DNA of 64,000 bases from Polytrichum commune (GCA_950295325.1 OX485806.1:41912001-41976000); one strand, 5' to 3'. Shown: positions 1-11,968, numbered from the stretch's first letter. The notes: generated by a model from the letters alone, not told the origin. Made by a program: numbers and translations.

Positions 1-366
1 TTATGGACTCCTCCCCAAGCAGCCTTTGACGTTTACAATCAGTTGCAGATGGAGAAGGACGTGCCACAGTATCGTACTTTCTTTGACCCTTGCGTGGCCG
101 CATGTTTGATTGCATTTCCTTTTCGAGTTGCATGTGTCGTTGCTCATGTTCACGCAAGCTAACTCCATCAGTCGTGACATTCCTCAATGGCCACCTGCGG
201 AGGGAGAACCTATGAGTGGGATCCACCTCAGAAGAAACGAGTGACTCCAATATGACAATCCCAACGTCCTCGGTGCCAAGCAGATTTTGATCAATGCAAT
301 CTTGTGGATGGGTGTTACGACAGATACCCTCCGCCACAACAACCCCATTGTCATTAAGAAGTAACA
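1..366 (+). pseudogene. Degraded 3' end of an unidentified gene
   Basis: An open frame runs from the window edge to a stop near 162. A second frame continues from about 248 to TAA at 364-366. Between 187 and 247 the protein-like reading lies in a third register, with segments such as TYEWDPPQKK followed one base later by QYDNPN. The pieces have ordinary amino-acid composition, but joining them needs frameshifts or unseen introns. I do not recognise the family. It could be the last exons of a gene starting left of the window, or a decayed copy. Confidence 0.25.
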
Positions 367-704
367 CATCCAAATTCACCCATGAAGCTCTTGAAAGCAC
401 GGCACACTCTGGAATGGGACAGTATATGTATATGGAACGCGAAGGTATATCGAAATGCTCTTCATCTGAACTCTCATCCATAGTAGCCTCCCCGACAATG
501 TCTAGCTCTTCCTCAGATGCAGATGGCCAAGTGGCCATGTCTTCTCCAGACGAATACCCTCTTCCAGTATACCCATCCATTTTGCCTACACACATGAACA
601 TGGAACCTTGTAAAGAATTGACAAAAGCTATAGGGTCCAATAGAAAAACACAGAAACCTTATCAATTTCGATATCCAGAAAATACTCAACAATTTGTTGT
701 ATGA
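294..704 (+). CDS. Hypothetical Ser-rich ORF (136 codons), doubtful
   Basis: An ATG-to-TGA frame with a Ser-rich middle (SSSSSD) and a Pro/Tyr stretch (PLPVYPS). It overlaps the preceding gene remnant in another frame, has no recognisable domain, and ends about 90 bases before the palindrome array. It may be chance reading frame. Listed because nothing better explains 370-700. Confidence 0.15.
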   Translation: MQSCGWVLRQIPSATTTPLSLRSNTSKFTHEALESTAHSGMGQYMYMEREGISKCSSSELSSIVASPTMSSSSSDADGQVAMSSPDEYPLPVYPSILPTHMNMEPCKELTKAIGSNRKTQKPYQFRYPENTQQFVV

Positions 705-795
705 ATATTATATCGATGGGTTCCAAAAAGATGGAGCGCACAACAGTTTATTCAGGATCCGTCTATGCACATCCCCATTGTGTGCATGAGGGTGG

Positions 796-1668
796 GTTTG
801 GGTCGAGCAACCCAAACCTCGTGATAGGATGGGCCTGCTAATCCAGGCCCAACCCGTGACAGGGGTGGGTTTGGGTCGCTCGACCCAAACCTCACAATGG
901 AGGTGGGTTTGGGTCGCTCGACCCAAACCTCACAATGGAGGTGTGTTTGGGTCGAGCGACCCAAACCTCGTGACAGGATGGGCCTGGTAATCCAGACCCA
1001 GCCCTTGATAGGGGTGGGTTTGGGTTGCTCGACCCAAACCTCGTGACAGGATGGGCCTGGTAATCCAGACCCAGCCCTTGATAGGGGTGGGTTTGGGTCG
1101 CTCGACCCAAACCTCGTGACAGGATGGGCCTGCTAATCCAGGCCCAACCCCTGACAGGGGTGGGTTTGGGTCGCTCGCCCCAAACCTCACAATGGAGGTG
1201 TGTTTGGGTCGTGCGACCCAAACCTCATGACAGGATGGGCCTGGCAATCCAGGCCCAGCGCGTGATAGCGGTGGGTTTGGGTCGCTCGACCCAAACCTCA
1301 TAATGGAGGTGGGTTTGGGTCGAGCGACCCAAACCTCGTGACAGGATGGGCCTGCTAATCCAGGCCCAACCCGTGACAGGGGTGGGTTTGGGTCGCTCGA
1401 CCCAAACCTCACAATGGAGGTGTGTTTGGGTCGAGCGACCCAAACCTTGTTACAGGATGGGCCTGCTAATCCAGGCCCAACCCGTGAGAGGGGGTGGGTT
1501 TGGGTCGAGCGACCCAAACCTCGTGACAGGATGGGCTTGCTAATCCAGGCCCAGCCCGTGATAGGGGTGGGTTTGGGTCGCTCGACCCAAACCTCACTAT
1601 GGGGGTGGGTTTGGGTCGAGCGACCCAAACCTCACTATGGGGGTGGGTTTGGGTCGAGCGACCCAAAC
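796..1668. repeat. Modular array of 16 copies of palindrome family 1
   Basis: Sixteen copies of a 22-bp element: arm GTTTGGGTCG, a 2-bp centre (mostly CT or AG), then the reverse complement of the arm. Copies start at 796, 869, 907, 945, 1018, 1091, 1164, 1202, 1275, 1313, 1386, 1424, 1498, 1571, 1609 and 1647. Start-to-start spacing is always 38 or 73 bp (once 74). The long spacer carries a second hairpin with arms TGGGCCTG and CAGGCCCA around about 6 bases. Long frames crossing the array on both strands arise from the repeat itself and are not genes. Confidence 0.95.
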
Positions 1669-2390
1669 ATTCCGCAAATTCCGCCTTAAATTGCGGTAAT
1701 CTTCCATATTCAGCTACGTGGATACTAATTGGAAGAATTCAGGCCGTGCATGGCTGTTGTAATTAGCTACTCATCAACGGATGCATACACGAACCTTGCA
1801 CTCCACCACTACTTGAGAGAGCTTGCAACCATTTCAGAATGGAGAGATGAGAAAAAAAGAGCAAAGTTTGGGGGGTTTGGTACTTTATACTACCCGCCTC
1901 CGCCTTGGCCTTCCTCTTTGGATCCCTTTCCAGCCTGAACGTAAACCCTAAACCTAAGTTCAAACCTTCTGACAGAATTTCCCGCTTCTTGTTGGTAATA
2001 GAGCATCCATATTTAGCTTGCCTCTTCGTGGCGCCAACCATCAAATGACCTTGGACAACTAACCTCCTAATTCCGCTATTAAATAACTACACAAAATATG
2101 ATGTGTGGATTTGATTATATGTAGTGTTGTTACCACCAGTGTCCGAAAAGTTTTTGAAGTTATTGAGGTTAATTGCCTACCTCTTTAAAAGGGCATAGGC
2201 TATTTCCCTCATGGCATAGGTTGCATCCTACAATATCAAATTTTTGTAAGTTGAAAACCTTTTGAGTTTTTAAGTTACCTGCCAATTGCCTTTAAAACTA
2301 ATTTTTAGTAGGTTAAAATCCTTCATATCTTTTAATGTTGTAGGCTTTAAATTCAAAATTTGAGTACTAAGTGGTATCCTTGGCAGGAAT

Positions 2391-2450
2391 TGAACCTGGC
2401 TAAGCCCTTCACCACGTTTGAAGGCCAAGGATTAACCAACTCCTTTTTAA
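2391..2450 (-). other. tRNA-like or SINE-head fragment
   Basis: On the minus strand the order is a D-arm-like GGAGTTGGTTAATCC, an anticodon-like region, then GGTTCAATTCC, which matches the T-loop / pol III B-box consensus. The spacing resembles a tRNA. The 5' half of the acceptor stem is missing, so this is more likely a tRNA-derived SINE head or tRNA pseudogene than a working tRNA. Confidence 0.35.
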
Positions 2451-3540
2451 AGAGTTGATTATAAGTTATGAAAGGTTGCTAAAATTCAAATGAGTTTAAG
2501 GGTGAAAGTCCTCACCATCTTCTGATTCAACCTCTATGCGGTGATGGGGCTTGGGCTGTGGTATTTGTAAAGATCGACGGGGAGGGAGTCAGGGCTATTA
2601 TTGATATCCGCCTATGTGCCACTCAAGAGCCCCGAGTATTAGCCTAAAGATATGTACTTAGGCCAACTAATTTCCCAATTTGAAGAAGGATGAATGGCTA
2701 AAATCCGCTCTTTTAAAAACTTTGTAGGCAAAATTTCCTACATGTTTTTTACCACATAGGTTGATATCCTATGTTTTAAAATTGTCCATAGGCTCTTTGT
2801 CCTACACTTTCAAAATTTTATAGGCTAAGTCACAAATTTTGTAGGCTGCATTTACACTAGCCTTAGGCTCTTGGCGGACTATGGTTACCACCCTTACATG
2901 CTCAACATTAATTTTCAATCCTATGACAGTTAGTGTTAGAAGTAAATGTGTTGCTACCTTCTACTCTCACGTATATTTCTTCTTTTCACATCCTTACTAA
3001 CACTAAATTCAAACATGTCAATGCCACATATTACTATAGCTTATATTTAATGTTTATTACTTTCATATGGTTATTGATATATTGTGTATTCACTTGTATT
3101 TAGTGTATCAAACACTAAATATCATACTTATTGTAGTTGTGTTTTGTACCTATAGTTTTTATTGATTTGGCTTGCCAAAAAAAATGTAATCAACTTTATT
3201 TGTTTTAACAAATGTTTGATGAAAAATCTAAACATATATAGTTGTATCTATTCAATGCAAGTTGAGCAGAACATGTCCTTAAATACATGTTGGTGTGTTC
3301 TAGTGTCACTACACTAAATAAGATATTTAGAGATTTATACACTAAATATGAACGCATCTACGACGTAACATAACATACATAACAAACATAACATGAAATG
3401 TAACCAACGTTCATGTTCATGAATTAGACTATTGTGATATCTATATACATTTGTTTTTAGAACCACAAGCGACTTGGCCCCCTCATTTGACCTATGCGCC
3501 ATTCATTTATGGCTTCGAGTGCAACAAGACACATTTATAT

Positions 3541-3574
3541 ACCCTAAACCCTAAACCCTACACCCTACACCCTC
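3541..3574. repeat. Interstitial telomere-like tract
   Basis: Several CCCTAAA and CCCTACA units in a row, the plant (Arabidopsis-type) telomere motif with decay toward the right. Too short to mark a chromosome end; probably an interstitial remnant. Confidence 0.8.
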
Positions 3575-5109
3575 GTAGTTGTTCAGGGTTGCTTCCCACG
3601 GGTAGGTCACTTAGTGCATTTTAAAAACGACGTGCGGCATAATATAGAGAGGATTGAAATCATTTGAAATAAAAATTATAAAGGAATTCCAAATAATGAA
3701 GGGGCCATTAAATGTAGACAATCCCATTATAAGTAAGTTAGATGGACATAAAATGTGGGCCATTATTTTTTTGTAAAATTAATATAGGGGCTGAAGATAA
3801 GGTTCCTAGAAGGTATGTTTAGTATAATGTTTGCTATGGTCTCCTATGTGTTTTCTTCATAACTTTGTTTGCAATGATATTATTGTTTGCACCCTTCTTT
3901 GTTTCCATGGTTTCCCTTAACAGGAAGTAGATTAGCTTTTATTACTTAAAAGGAATATAGAGTACAAAAAATTGCAGTGACTTGGACAATATAAGTAATG
4001 GAAGGGTGCAAACAAATGGGCCATTTTTGAAATTCAAGTAATTATAGGGAGGCTTTAATTCAACCCTTGAAGGTAAATAGCCCCAAAACAAAAAACCCTG
4101 AGCCGCACGTGGTGCACAAAAATGCCTTAGAGTGACCTACCCGTGTGGCTTCCATATAGAACACCATCTACTGTAATTTGTGCCTCATTTCCTAATAAGA
4201 TATGTTGTTTAATATATGTGGAGGGATCATCCAACAACAAAGTGATTGCTTAAATGGCTTCATATAATGTTGAACTCCACATATTAGTATTTGATAGCTT
4301 CATATTTGTATACATGGTGCTTCTTTCATTTACTATCACTATATTCAATATTTGTAGACTTTATCTTGTCTCAACTAAATATATGAACAACAACAACATT
4401 GTCTAATGTTTGGGTCGTCCTACCTAAACCATCTTCATATGAGTTCTTAATTGGGTTCTTTAGCAAAAACACCCGCTTCAATATATTTGTATCTCATAAA
4501 TATGTAAACTTGTAAATAAGTATGTTAATGTTCCATCATGCTATAAATCAAACAACATCTTTGTTGCTTTTCGCAAACAACAATGATATTAAGTTGTCAA
4601 CACTTAATATTGCATAATTCCATATTATAATGAATGACACTACATAAACTTGTATAATTAGATTTAGTTCAATGGTATGTGTTAACGGATCCATCGTAGG
4701 CTATAGCATTGTCCTTTACCAACAACCTTCATAGATAATTACAATATATAACTCGAAACCATTCATTGTGTAAATGGTTACCATAGTTATATTATTCCAT
4801 TATGTAATTGCCTACGAGGATTGCAATATAATTATTAAATACTCCTCTTAGTCTAGTATCTATCATTCTCGATTCATGCATATGTGTAGATTACTAAAAT
4901 TACAAAACCAATACAGTTTCATTATTTGATATTAGCAAATCCATCGGGGGACCATTAAATTAAAAACCTTAGGCTATAAAGGTTTTTTAGTATCCTCAAG
5001 GATGGTATGGGATAGGTGGCTAAAGGATACCCACCTGCGAGGCCTATCGACCGTCGATGGGCCTGGGGCTCTCCAATGGCTCAGATTGTGTATTCGTTTG
5101 GGCCATGGA

Positions 5110-5440
5110 GCGCCCCGTGACACGTGGCGGCCATGAGCCGAACGGACACGAAAGGCGCCGGCCCGAATGGGTCCCGCCCTTGAGTGACCTTCCCCCTTTC
5201 ACTCTCCCCTCCGCACTTTCTCCTTCTCTCTCCTCCGCTCCAAGCTCCTCCTCCTTTGTACGTTCCTCATACTTTCTGGAGGCGCCGCCGCTCTTGAAAG
5301 CGCCGCCTCCTCCCTTGCATTCTCTCTCTCCTTGTCGAACTCGCATTCCCTCTCTCCTTCCCTCTTCATCATTATCTCATTCTCTCTTTCACTCCTCCTC
5401 TTCTTTTGATCTATTTTGTTGTTCATTGAGTGCGCATTGA
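5110..5440 (+). promoter_or_regulatory. Probable promoter and CT-rich 5' leader of PM-A
   Basis: A GC-rich island in an AT-rich background. It has an ABRE/G-box core (CACGTG at 5121-5126, in context ACACGTGGC), followed by a long pyrimidine-rich tract (about 5190-5420) typical of plant 5' leaders. A TATAAA-like word lies at about 4974. The 127-codon frame here is low-complexity Ser/Pro/Leu from the CT tract and is not treated as protein. The first PM-A coding exon begins directly after an AG acceptor at 6777, which implies a leader intron between here and there. Confidence 0.4.
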
Positions 5441-5997
5441 CCGAGTTCTGAGTGTAGTATGAGTTTAGGGTTTGTTTTTGTATTAAAGTCTATACATTTT
5501 AGCCATTTCAGAACGTCTTTGTTGTTTTGGAGTGTGAGTGTTGTTTCAAAGTGGTTGTGTCAGTTCCTCCTGGTCTTAGAAACATTCATGTGTGAGTGTA
5601 GAGTGATTTCGGAATTAGAATGATTGTTCGAAAATCAGGATGCATGTGTGGCCTTCAGATAGCTTCTTTGTTCATGTTTGTAAACACTTGTTACATTCAG
5701 AGTGAATGTTTGTGAGGCGTTCTTAGTTTTCTGATATCCAATCCTTTCTAGAATCAGCTTCCAAGACTAGCTTGTTAGAACTGCTTCCAACAGCAGCTTG
5801 TTGTGTAGTTTGCAAAGCAAGGTGATTTCTTCAACTTCTTTATGTGTGTCAATTTCTTTAGAGTTTCGCAGCATCTACAATGCATAAGCATTGTATATGC
5901 TGCGTAAACACATTATAAAGGTCTCTGGAATCAAAAGTGTTTCGAGAGACGACCCAAACTTCAGTTTGAAACCCTAAAACACTAAACTCTGCAGCTG

Positions 5998-6753
5998 GTT
6001 TGGGTAGAGCGACCCAAACTCTCCAGCTGGTTTGGATCGTTCGACCCAAACTCTAAAGATGGTTTGGGTCGTTCGACCCAAACTAGCAGATGCTCTGGGT
6101 CGTGGGCGCCAATCCATCTGCAGAGTTTGGGTCGCTCGACCCAAACCATAAGCATTGTTTGGGTCTAGGGTTTAGCCAAACTCCGCATCAAATGTTCATT
6201 TATAATTAATTTAATCATCATCTTGGGTGAATATCTAACCCTATCGACCCAATCCATCTGCAGAGTTTGGGTCGCTCGACCCAAACTAGCACATGCTTTG
6301 GGTCGCTCGACCCAATCCATCTGCAGAGTTTGGGTCGTTCGACCCAAACAGCGCATGAAATGGTAATTCATAATTTAGGTAATTATCATCTTGGGTATGA
6401 TCTAAGGCCATAGCCGATCATTCCATACCGCTACAAAGTTTGGGTCGAACGACCCAAACTTTGCGTAAATTTTTACTGCTTACGAACAATACTTACACTT
6501 ATAAACAACAACTCAAACACCCAAGCAATAATGAAATGACCCACAACTAGAACAGTAGCTCGTGATGATTGTTGTATCCATGAACTTAAAGATTGGTTTT
6601 CGTAGCCAAATAATATATTATTCATTAGCCATTGTAGGCACAGGTTTGGGTCGTTCGACCCAAACCTGTGAAAAGTAACCCCATATATAAATGTTACTAA
6701 ACCCAGACATAAGCCTATATGATTTGAAAGAGTTTGGGTCGCCCGACCGAAAC
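5998..6753. repeat. Scattered palindrome family 1 copies in the PM-A leader intron
   Basis: Copies with the GTTTGGGTCG arm start at 5998, 6030, 6062, 6125, 6265, 6328, 6438, 6644 and 6732, plus a partial copy near 6294. Centres vary (AG, TT, CT, AA, CC). Neighbouring copies share flanking words such as ATCCATCTGCAGA. All lie upstream of the AG acceptor at 6776-6777 and so probably within a leader intron. Confidence 0.85.
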
Positions 6754-6777
6754 TAACATATGTATTTCTACTTGCAG

Positions 6778-9700
6778 ATGCCCCCCAAGAAAAGACCTGG
6801 AGAACGATGGTTCAAGCCGGCACCAGACGCGATCTGGCAGGAGCACGAAACTCCTAAAAACCAATCCTACGTAGCAAAAGAAGACCTTGTAATTGCATGG
6901 TCTTTTCTTGTAGTAAAGGCAGCTCAATTCAAAATCCTCCTTGTTTTGAAGGTTGGCACGGAGGAGCAACACACATGGGATGCTTTGACGGGATGGGAGG
7001 TGGCATCAGTTCATGCTCTAGGAGAGCACGTTGACGTCATCCTGGAAAACTCTTCTCTGGAAAATGTGCACATGTTCATGCATGAGCAAGCCGAGCCATT
7101 CGATCCGGTATACGTGAAGGAATCCTGCGCTGAGCCAGACATTGTTAAACCGGATACAATCTTCATAGATGCGATCATTTCAAACACGAAGGTTGCAACC
7201 AGGTTCACTAAACTTAAGCAGGCAATCAACGCAATAAACAAGACCCAGCAAAGCAAGTCAAAATCTCAACAAGCTGTGAGGCGCAAGGCGACTGCTGAAG
7301 AGGGCGCAGGGTCGTCAAGACCTCAAACAGTGAGGAAGCCCCGACCGGTTCCAGCTGACTCGAGGAGAACAACACCTACGGCAACTCCTGTTGATAGTGA
7401 AACACCGACGCCATCACAAAGCCGGCAGACGACACCATCTAAGAGGCCGAGAGAGTCAGTATCTGCCATGACAGATGAGCCTGTTTCACCGGAGCTACGT
7501 ATGCCCAAGCCCGGGGAAGGAGTGGAGCCATCGGAGATCCAGAAAATACTCAACAATTTCGACACCAAGTGTTTACATTGTTTTTTCATGGGCAGAGAAT
7601 TCAAGTTTGATGTCAACATCGCACAATGCCACCTAGCGCCACCAGAGAAGTGCGTTCGGGCAAAGGAAGATGCGTATGTTGATTGGTTAATCGCCCAGAT
7701 GGTGAGCGACCAGTTTAAACATGATAGGCAGACTATTGTTGTCATGCCTCAGGGACACAAAAGAATGCCTACACCGGATATGTGGCCTTCTATAGAGAAA
7801 GGCGATTTTTGGCTGATTGACGGTCAGCACAGTGTTGAAGCTTCAAAGAAACTTCAACTGATGACGGAGTGGAATGATCCTAATGGTCTAAAGGAAAAAT
7901 TGAAGGTATGGAAGGCATTGGTCGTGTGGTCGGACGACGAAACCCGGCTGAGCGATATCTCCCGCTATTTCAACATGAATAACAAGAAGCGGGCATATCA
8001 AGCTTCTTGGATTAGGAACATCATGGCATCGCGGGATGTGTGGGAGTTCTACGGCCGGCCTCCCAAGGAAAGGGAGAATGCAAAAGACAAGAATCCAAAG
8101 TGGGAGGTGAGCATTGTTTCTCAAACAGAGTTTGGGTCGCTCGACCCAAACTTTGGGTTTCTTCATACAGTTTGGGTCGCTCGACCCAAACTTTGCGTTT
8201 CTTCATACAGTTTGGGTCGCTCGACCCAAACTTTGCGTTTCTTCATACAGTTTGGGTCGCTCGACCCAAACCTTGTGTTTCTTCATACAGTTTGGGTCGC
8301 TCGACCCAAACCTTGTGTTTCTTCATACAGTTTGGGTCGCTCGACCCAAACCTTGTGTTTTAGTTTGTGTTTGTCTACGCAGTTTGTTGTTCATTATTTT
8401 TCTTCTTTGTTTGGAAACAACATATTGAGAATTAACACGCATTCTATGCTCTTGTGCAGCTTTTCAAATACCAAATGATAAACAAGTTCTCCTCAATTGA
8501 CAATTCAAGTCACAAGCAAAAGAAGTACAATGAGCTAAGAGGAGAGATCTACTTGATTACATCATCCGACATGGTTTGGCAGAAGTGGAAGACAGTGTTT
8601 GAGAAACATGAGACAGGGGATCTCATGGATCCTGACACATGCAACCTCTTCAACTCGTCCTCTCGATTCAAGGCGATGAAGCCTCTCATGAGAGAATTCT
8701 TTAGAAGTCTGCAAGGTCTTTCGGAGGCGGAAATGGGGAAGGCGGCAACGCACATCTTGCACAACAACCCGACCCCTAAGAGATTTTGGGTGTACCCCAA
8801 AATAGTCTTCACCAAGCCGAAATCCTTTGTTCCTTCATGCTACACAATGAAGGAATGGGCGGAGAATAGGAAGAAGAAAACAACGATCGTCCAGGAGCTG
8901 CAGAAGCTAATCCCGGAAAAGAACATTTTTGTCGATGACGAGGTGAACGAGGTGAACTGGAGAGCGTTCAAGGCTGAATACAACTTCACCAGTGCATCCA
9001 TGGCAGCTCTGATCAGGGAGGCAGGAGAAGACTTTCTAAAGTCAAAACTGGTGAAGGGTGGGAAGAACCTGGCTCTTCCAGAACACTCGACGCGTGCCTT
9101 CTCAAACTTTATAAAGGAGAAGAAGATTGTAAGTTTTGAAGGGGATGCGCATTTCAACCTTGTCGCTTTTGACCCTATTAAAATCCAGGGATGGCCCGGC
9201 CTTGATTCCAGGAAAGAAATACGAGTAAGAGCAGCGGACCGGTTCCCCTTTGGTATAATAGACTTCCGGAGCATTCCTGGGAGTACGTTTGAGGGCACAA
9301 TGGGTACACCCTTCTACGAGCCCTTCATGTCGAAGTTCGTGGAGTATGCAAGCCCTAAGCTTAGGGAGGTCGATATGTGGCTGTGGATAGTAGAGGATAG
9401 GAGAGCAGAGTAGGTGTATGAAATTGTGAGGAAATTGCAGCCTGAGTATGCGGTGTCTAAGTCTCACTACATTGCTGCACCGGCGGAGGGGGTGTACACG
9501 ACACTAAAGGACAAGAAAACCAAAGTCATGAATTTGTTGTGCTTGTACTTTGTGTTCAAAGCAACCTTGCTGAAGGTGGAGAACCACCCCATAACCCGGA
9601 TGCAGAAACTATTCCAAGTTCCAGAAGGCCTGGGCGCAAGTAAGTCCCTCTACGACGAGGCAAAATATGCCATATACCATTCGGACGAGTTGCGGATGGA

Positions 9701-11491
9701 ATTCTATCTCCGAATAATGAGGGCCTTGACGAGAAGAGGGGACTGTATATTCAACGTCTTCGGCGGCACCAAGCCCGTCTTCGCTGGCATGGTAAGCTCC
9801 TTACCATAATTGTTTTCATAGTTTGGGTCGAGCGACCCAAACTAACACCGATGCTAGTTTGGGTCGCTCGACCCAAACTAACACCGATGCTAGTTTGGGT
9901 CGCTCGACCCAAACTAACACTGATGCTAGTTTGGGTCGCTCGACCCAAACTATAACCTTTGCAATTGATATTAGGTCTTGTATGTACTTCCCCTTTTCGG
10001 TGGAATCACATGTTATGCCATATAATAACATCTGGTGGGATTTCTGCAGATGCTGGGGCTGAACGTGTACAGCTATGTAGACCTTAATGACATCCAATTC
10101 TACAAGGCCCAAAAATCATTGGCGAAGAAGATGGATATACTAGACTGGATCCCTGGGAGCTACGCCGAGGAGACTGTTGAAGGGGGTGAGAGCCCGCTGG
10201 ATAAGGCGAGGCGTGTCAACCCTGAAGAATTGGCCATAAAGGTTCCAGTTGCTGTACCAGAGCCTCTGGTCCAAGTGCATCCAGGCACATCCTCTCGGCG
10301 ACCGCGTGACGAGGAGGGGGAGGAGGAGGAGGAGGATGAGGAGGTGGAAGAGGAGGAAGAAGAGGCTAAAGTGGAGGGCGAGGTCGAAGAAGGGGGAACA
10401 GGCTTCACTCAGGAATCTGAAGCCCCTCAACGAAAGAAGGCAATGCGGGTAGCAACTCCACAAAGTAAGTTGGTGCCCGTCCTGACGGTTGATGATGCCC
10501 GCGACATGTACTCCAGGGATGCGACTGCCGCGTTCAGGGAGAGGAGGAAACTAAAAGGCAAGAAACTCTATGGCGAATATGCCATCGAGGAGACAATTGC
10601 CATTAGCAGCGAAGACGAGGACGACATGGAGCTCGCGAAACGGCTCAGGTCGGACCCTCCCTCTCCAGGTGCCTTCGCAGGGATGGTGAAGGTGAAGCCG
10701 GAAGTCCTCACCGTGCAAGAAGCCAACGAGAAGATGTTAAGGGACGAAGAACAACGCGTCCGCTTGCAAAAGGCCGCTGCTGAAGAACCCTCAGTGCGGA
10801 ACGAAGTGGCAGAGCTAAGGGCTCTCCTATTGGAGCAAGAGCGACTGCGGGCATTGGCGCAACCTCCAACTAGTGCGGACTTGATCACGCAAGTGATTCG
10901 AGGCATGTGGGCGCAGGGTTTGGTGGTGGCTCCCCCGGGCTCATTTCCACACTTGCCCCCCGGCTTCCCTCCCCAGAACATTCCTCCGCAGCCCGTGCCG
11001 CAATCCTCCTTCAGCTTTCAGCACATGGTTCCCCCCACGTCCGTCCGTATCCGCCGGTTCAACAAGCGGATGACCCCAATATATGGCGCCTTCCCGGGTC
11101 TTCTAGACCTGTGACCCCCCCACCACTTCGGCCGCCCCTAGTGATCCCCCCGCCCCATCAGCAGGACGACCCCCACATGTTTGGGTCGGCCGACCCAAAC
11201 CCCGTTACCGCTCAGTCTTCAATGGACCAGCATGGGTCTGAAAAAGACACACCCATGCCTGATGTTGAAGGTCCTCGAGGGCCTGGTGATACCTCTACTC
11301 CTATCCCAATCGATGAACCTATGCATGATGCACATGCGGAGGTTGGGTTAGGAGAAGGTCCTGACACTGAGCGCTTGCAGGAGAGGGGTGCTGACATCGT
11401 CGGAGAAGGCGGTGGCAAGAGAGAACGACAAGCGGAGGCGGTGGAGGCTTCCATGGCGTCCAGGCATGACCAGGGAGAGGTAATACACTGA
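6778..11491 (+). CDS. PM-A: ParB-like / methyltransferase-like protein, in-frame stop and frameshift
   Basis: Exons: 6778-8106, 8460-9791 and 10050-11479; all junctions are phase 0 with good GT-AG sites, and the ATG directly follows an AG acceptor. Exon 1 (443 codons) has a basic, Pro/Thr-rich middle, then IDGQHS at residues 347-352, resembling the ParB DGxHR box, followed by a helical stretch. Exon 2 has a possible methyltransferase motif-IV region (IDFRS) and, just before its donor, F-G-G-T-K, reminiscent of the Gly-rich motif I. Exon 3 has an acidic Glu tract, a coiled-coil-like segment and a Pro-rich tail. A single TAG at 9411-9413 interrupts exon 2 with sense codons resuming in the same frame. 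Near a C-run at about 11031-11037 the likely frame shifts, giving stops at 11114 or 11491. Kinship to PM-B/C/D rests on these two blocks only. Function unknown. Confidence 0.55.
8130..8351. repeat. Intronic array: six palindrome-1 copies, 40-bp period
   Basis: Copies start at 8130, 8170, 8210, 8250, 8290 and 8330, exactly 40 bp apart, all with centre CT, separated by a near-constant spacer ending CTTCATACAG. The array lies wholly within the PM-A intron 8107-8459. Confidence 0.95.
9821..9950. repeat. Intronic array: four palindrome-1 copies, 36-bp period
   Basis: Copies start at 9821, 9857, 9893 and 9929, exactly 36 bp apart, with spacer TAACACCGATGCTA and small variants. It lies in the PM-A intron 9792-10049. 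Confidence 0.95.
11179..11200. repeat. Single palindrome-1 copy inside the PM-A C-terminal reading frame
   Basis: This copy has centre GC, making all 22 bp a perfect palindrome. It sits in the frame ending at 11491, where it encodes FGSADPN. It is the only copy placed in probable coding sequence. Confidence 0.85.
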
Positions 11492-11501
11492 GACCTCCTC
11501 A

Positions 11502-11523
11502 GTTTGGGTCGCTCGACCCAAAC
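11502..11523. repeat. Single palindrome-1 copy in the intron before the FCP1-like exon
   Basis: Arms GTTTGGGTCG with centre CT, about 20 bases after a candidate donor at 11480. The candidate acceptor of this intron is at 11967-11968. Confidence 0.85.
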
Positions 11524-11968
11524 TCCTGGTCTATTGTCTTGTTGCCGTGGTCGTGTCCCCCCTAGCTAGGAGGAACTGCCCCCACCCCGTCCATCCGCTC
11601 TCGCATCCCTTCAGCCCCCCCCCCCGACGATCACTAACGTCGCCCGTCCCACGATTTTACTCGAACTTGGAGGCGTGCACACAATTTTGTAGATGTTGAA
11701 TTAGGATAGTTTGAACGGATCGTTCAACGCGGCTTCGCACCCCTAGGCATTTTGTACATAGAGCATTGCAAACAATAAAATTATTATTTTGTGCCCTTAT
11801 GTTTGTTTTCGTGTTCAAATGTATATTTTTTCCTCTTGCCCCCTCTTGCATTTGTATGGCCGCCTATGCATAGTGGTTCTTGTATTTTTCACAGAAAATA
11901 TTGTATTCACTTTAAGTGGACATAGCATGACATAGTCTTCCCCCGCCTTATGTCGCTCGTCTCCACAG

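Larger units (their letters stand above)
1680..5000. other. AT-rich non-coding stretch
   Basis: No convincing gene on either strand. It holds a tRNA-like fragment (2391-2450), a short telomere-like tract (3541-3574) and one decayed copy of palindrome family 1 at 4408-4429. The rest is AT-rich sequence without clear repeats. Confidence 0.6.

Noticed and set aside
796-1668. CRISPR-like look of the regularly spaced repeats
   Set aside because: Repeats are palindromic, spacers are near-identical rather than unique, no cas genes, and the sequence is eukaryotic.
708-1689. Overlapping long frames on both strands across the palindrome array
   Set aside because: They only translate the repeat (GRSTQTH- and WVERPKP-like units) in several registers; the repeat lacks stops by composition.
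5057-5440. 127-codon frame after the G-box
   Set aside because: Low-complexity Ser/Pro/Leu from a CT tract, better read as a 5' leader; no domain, and the first credible coding exon is at 6778.
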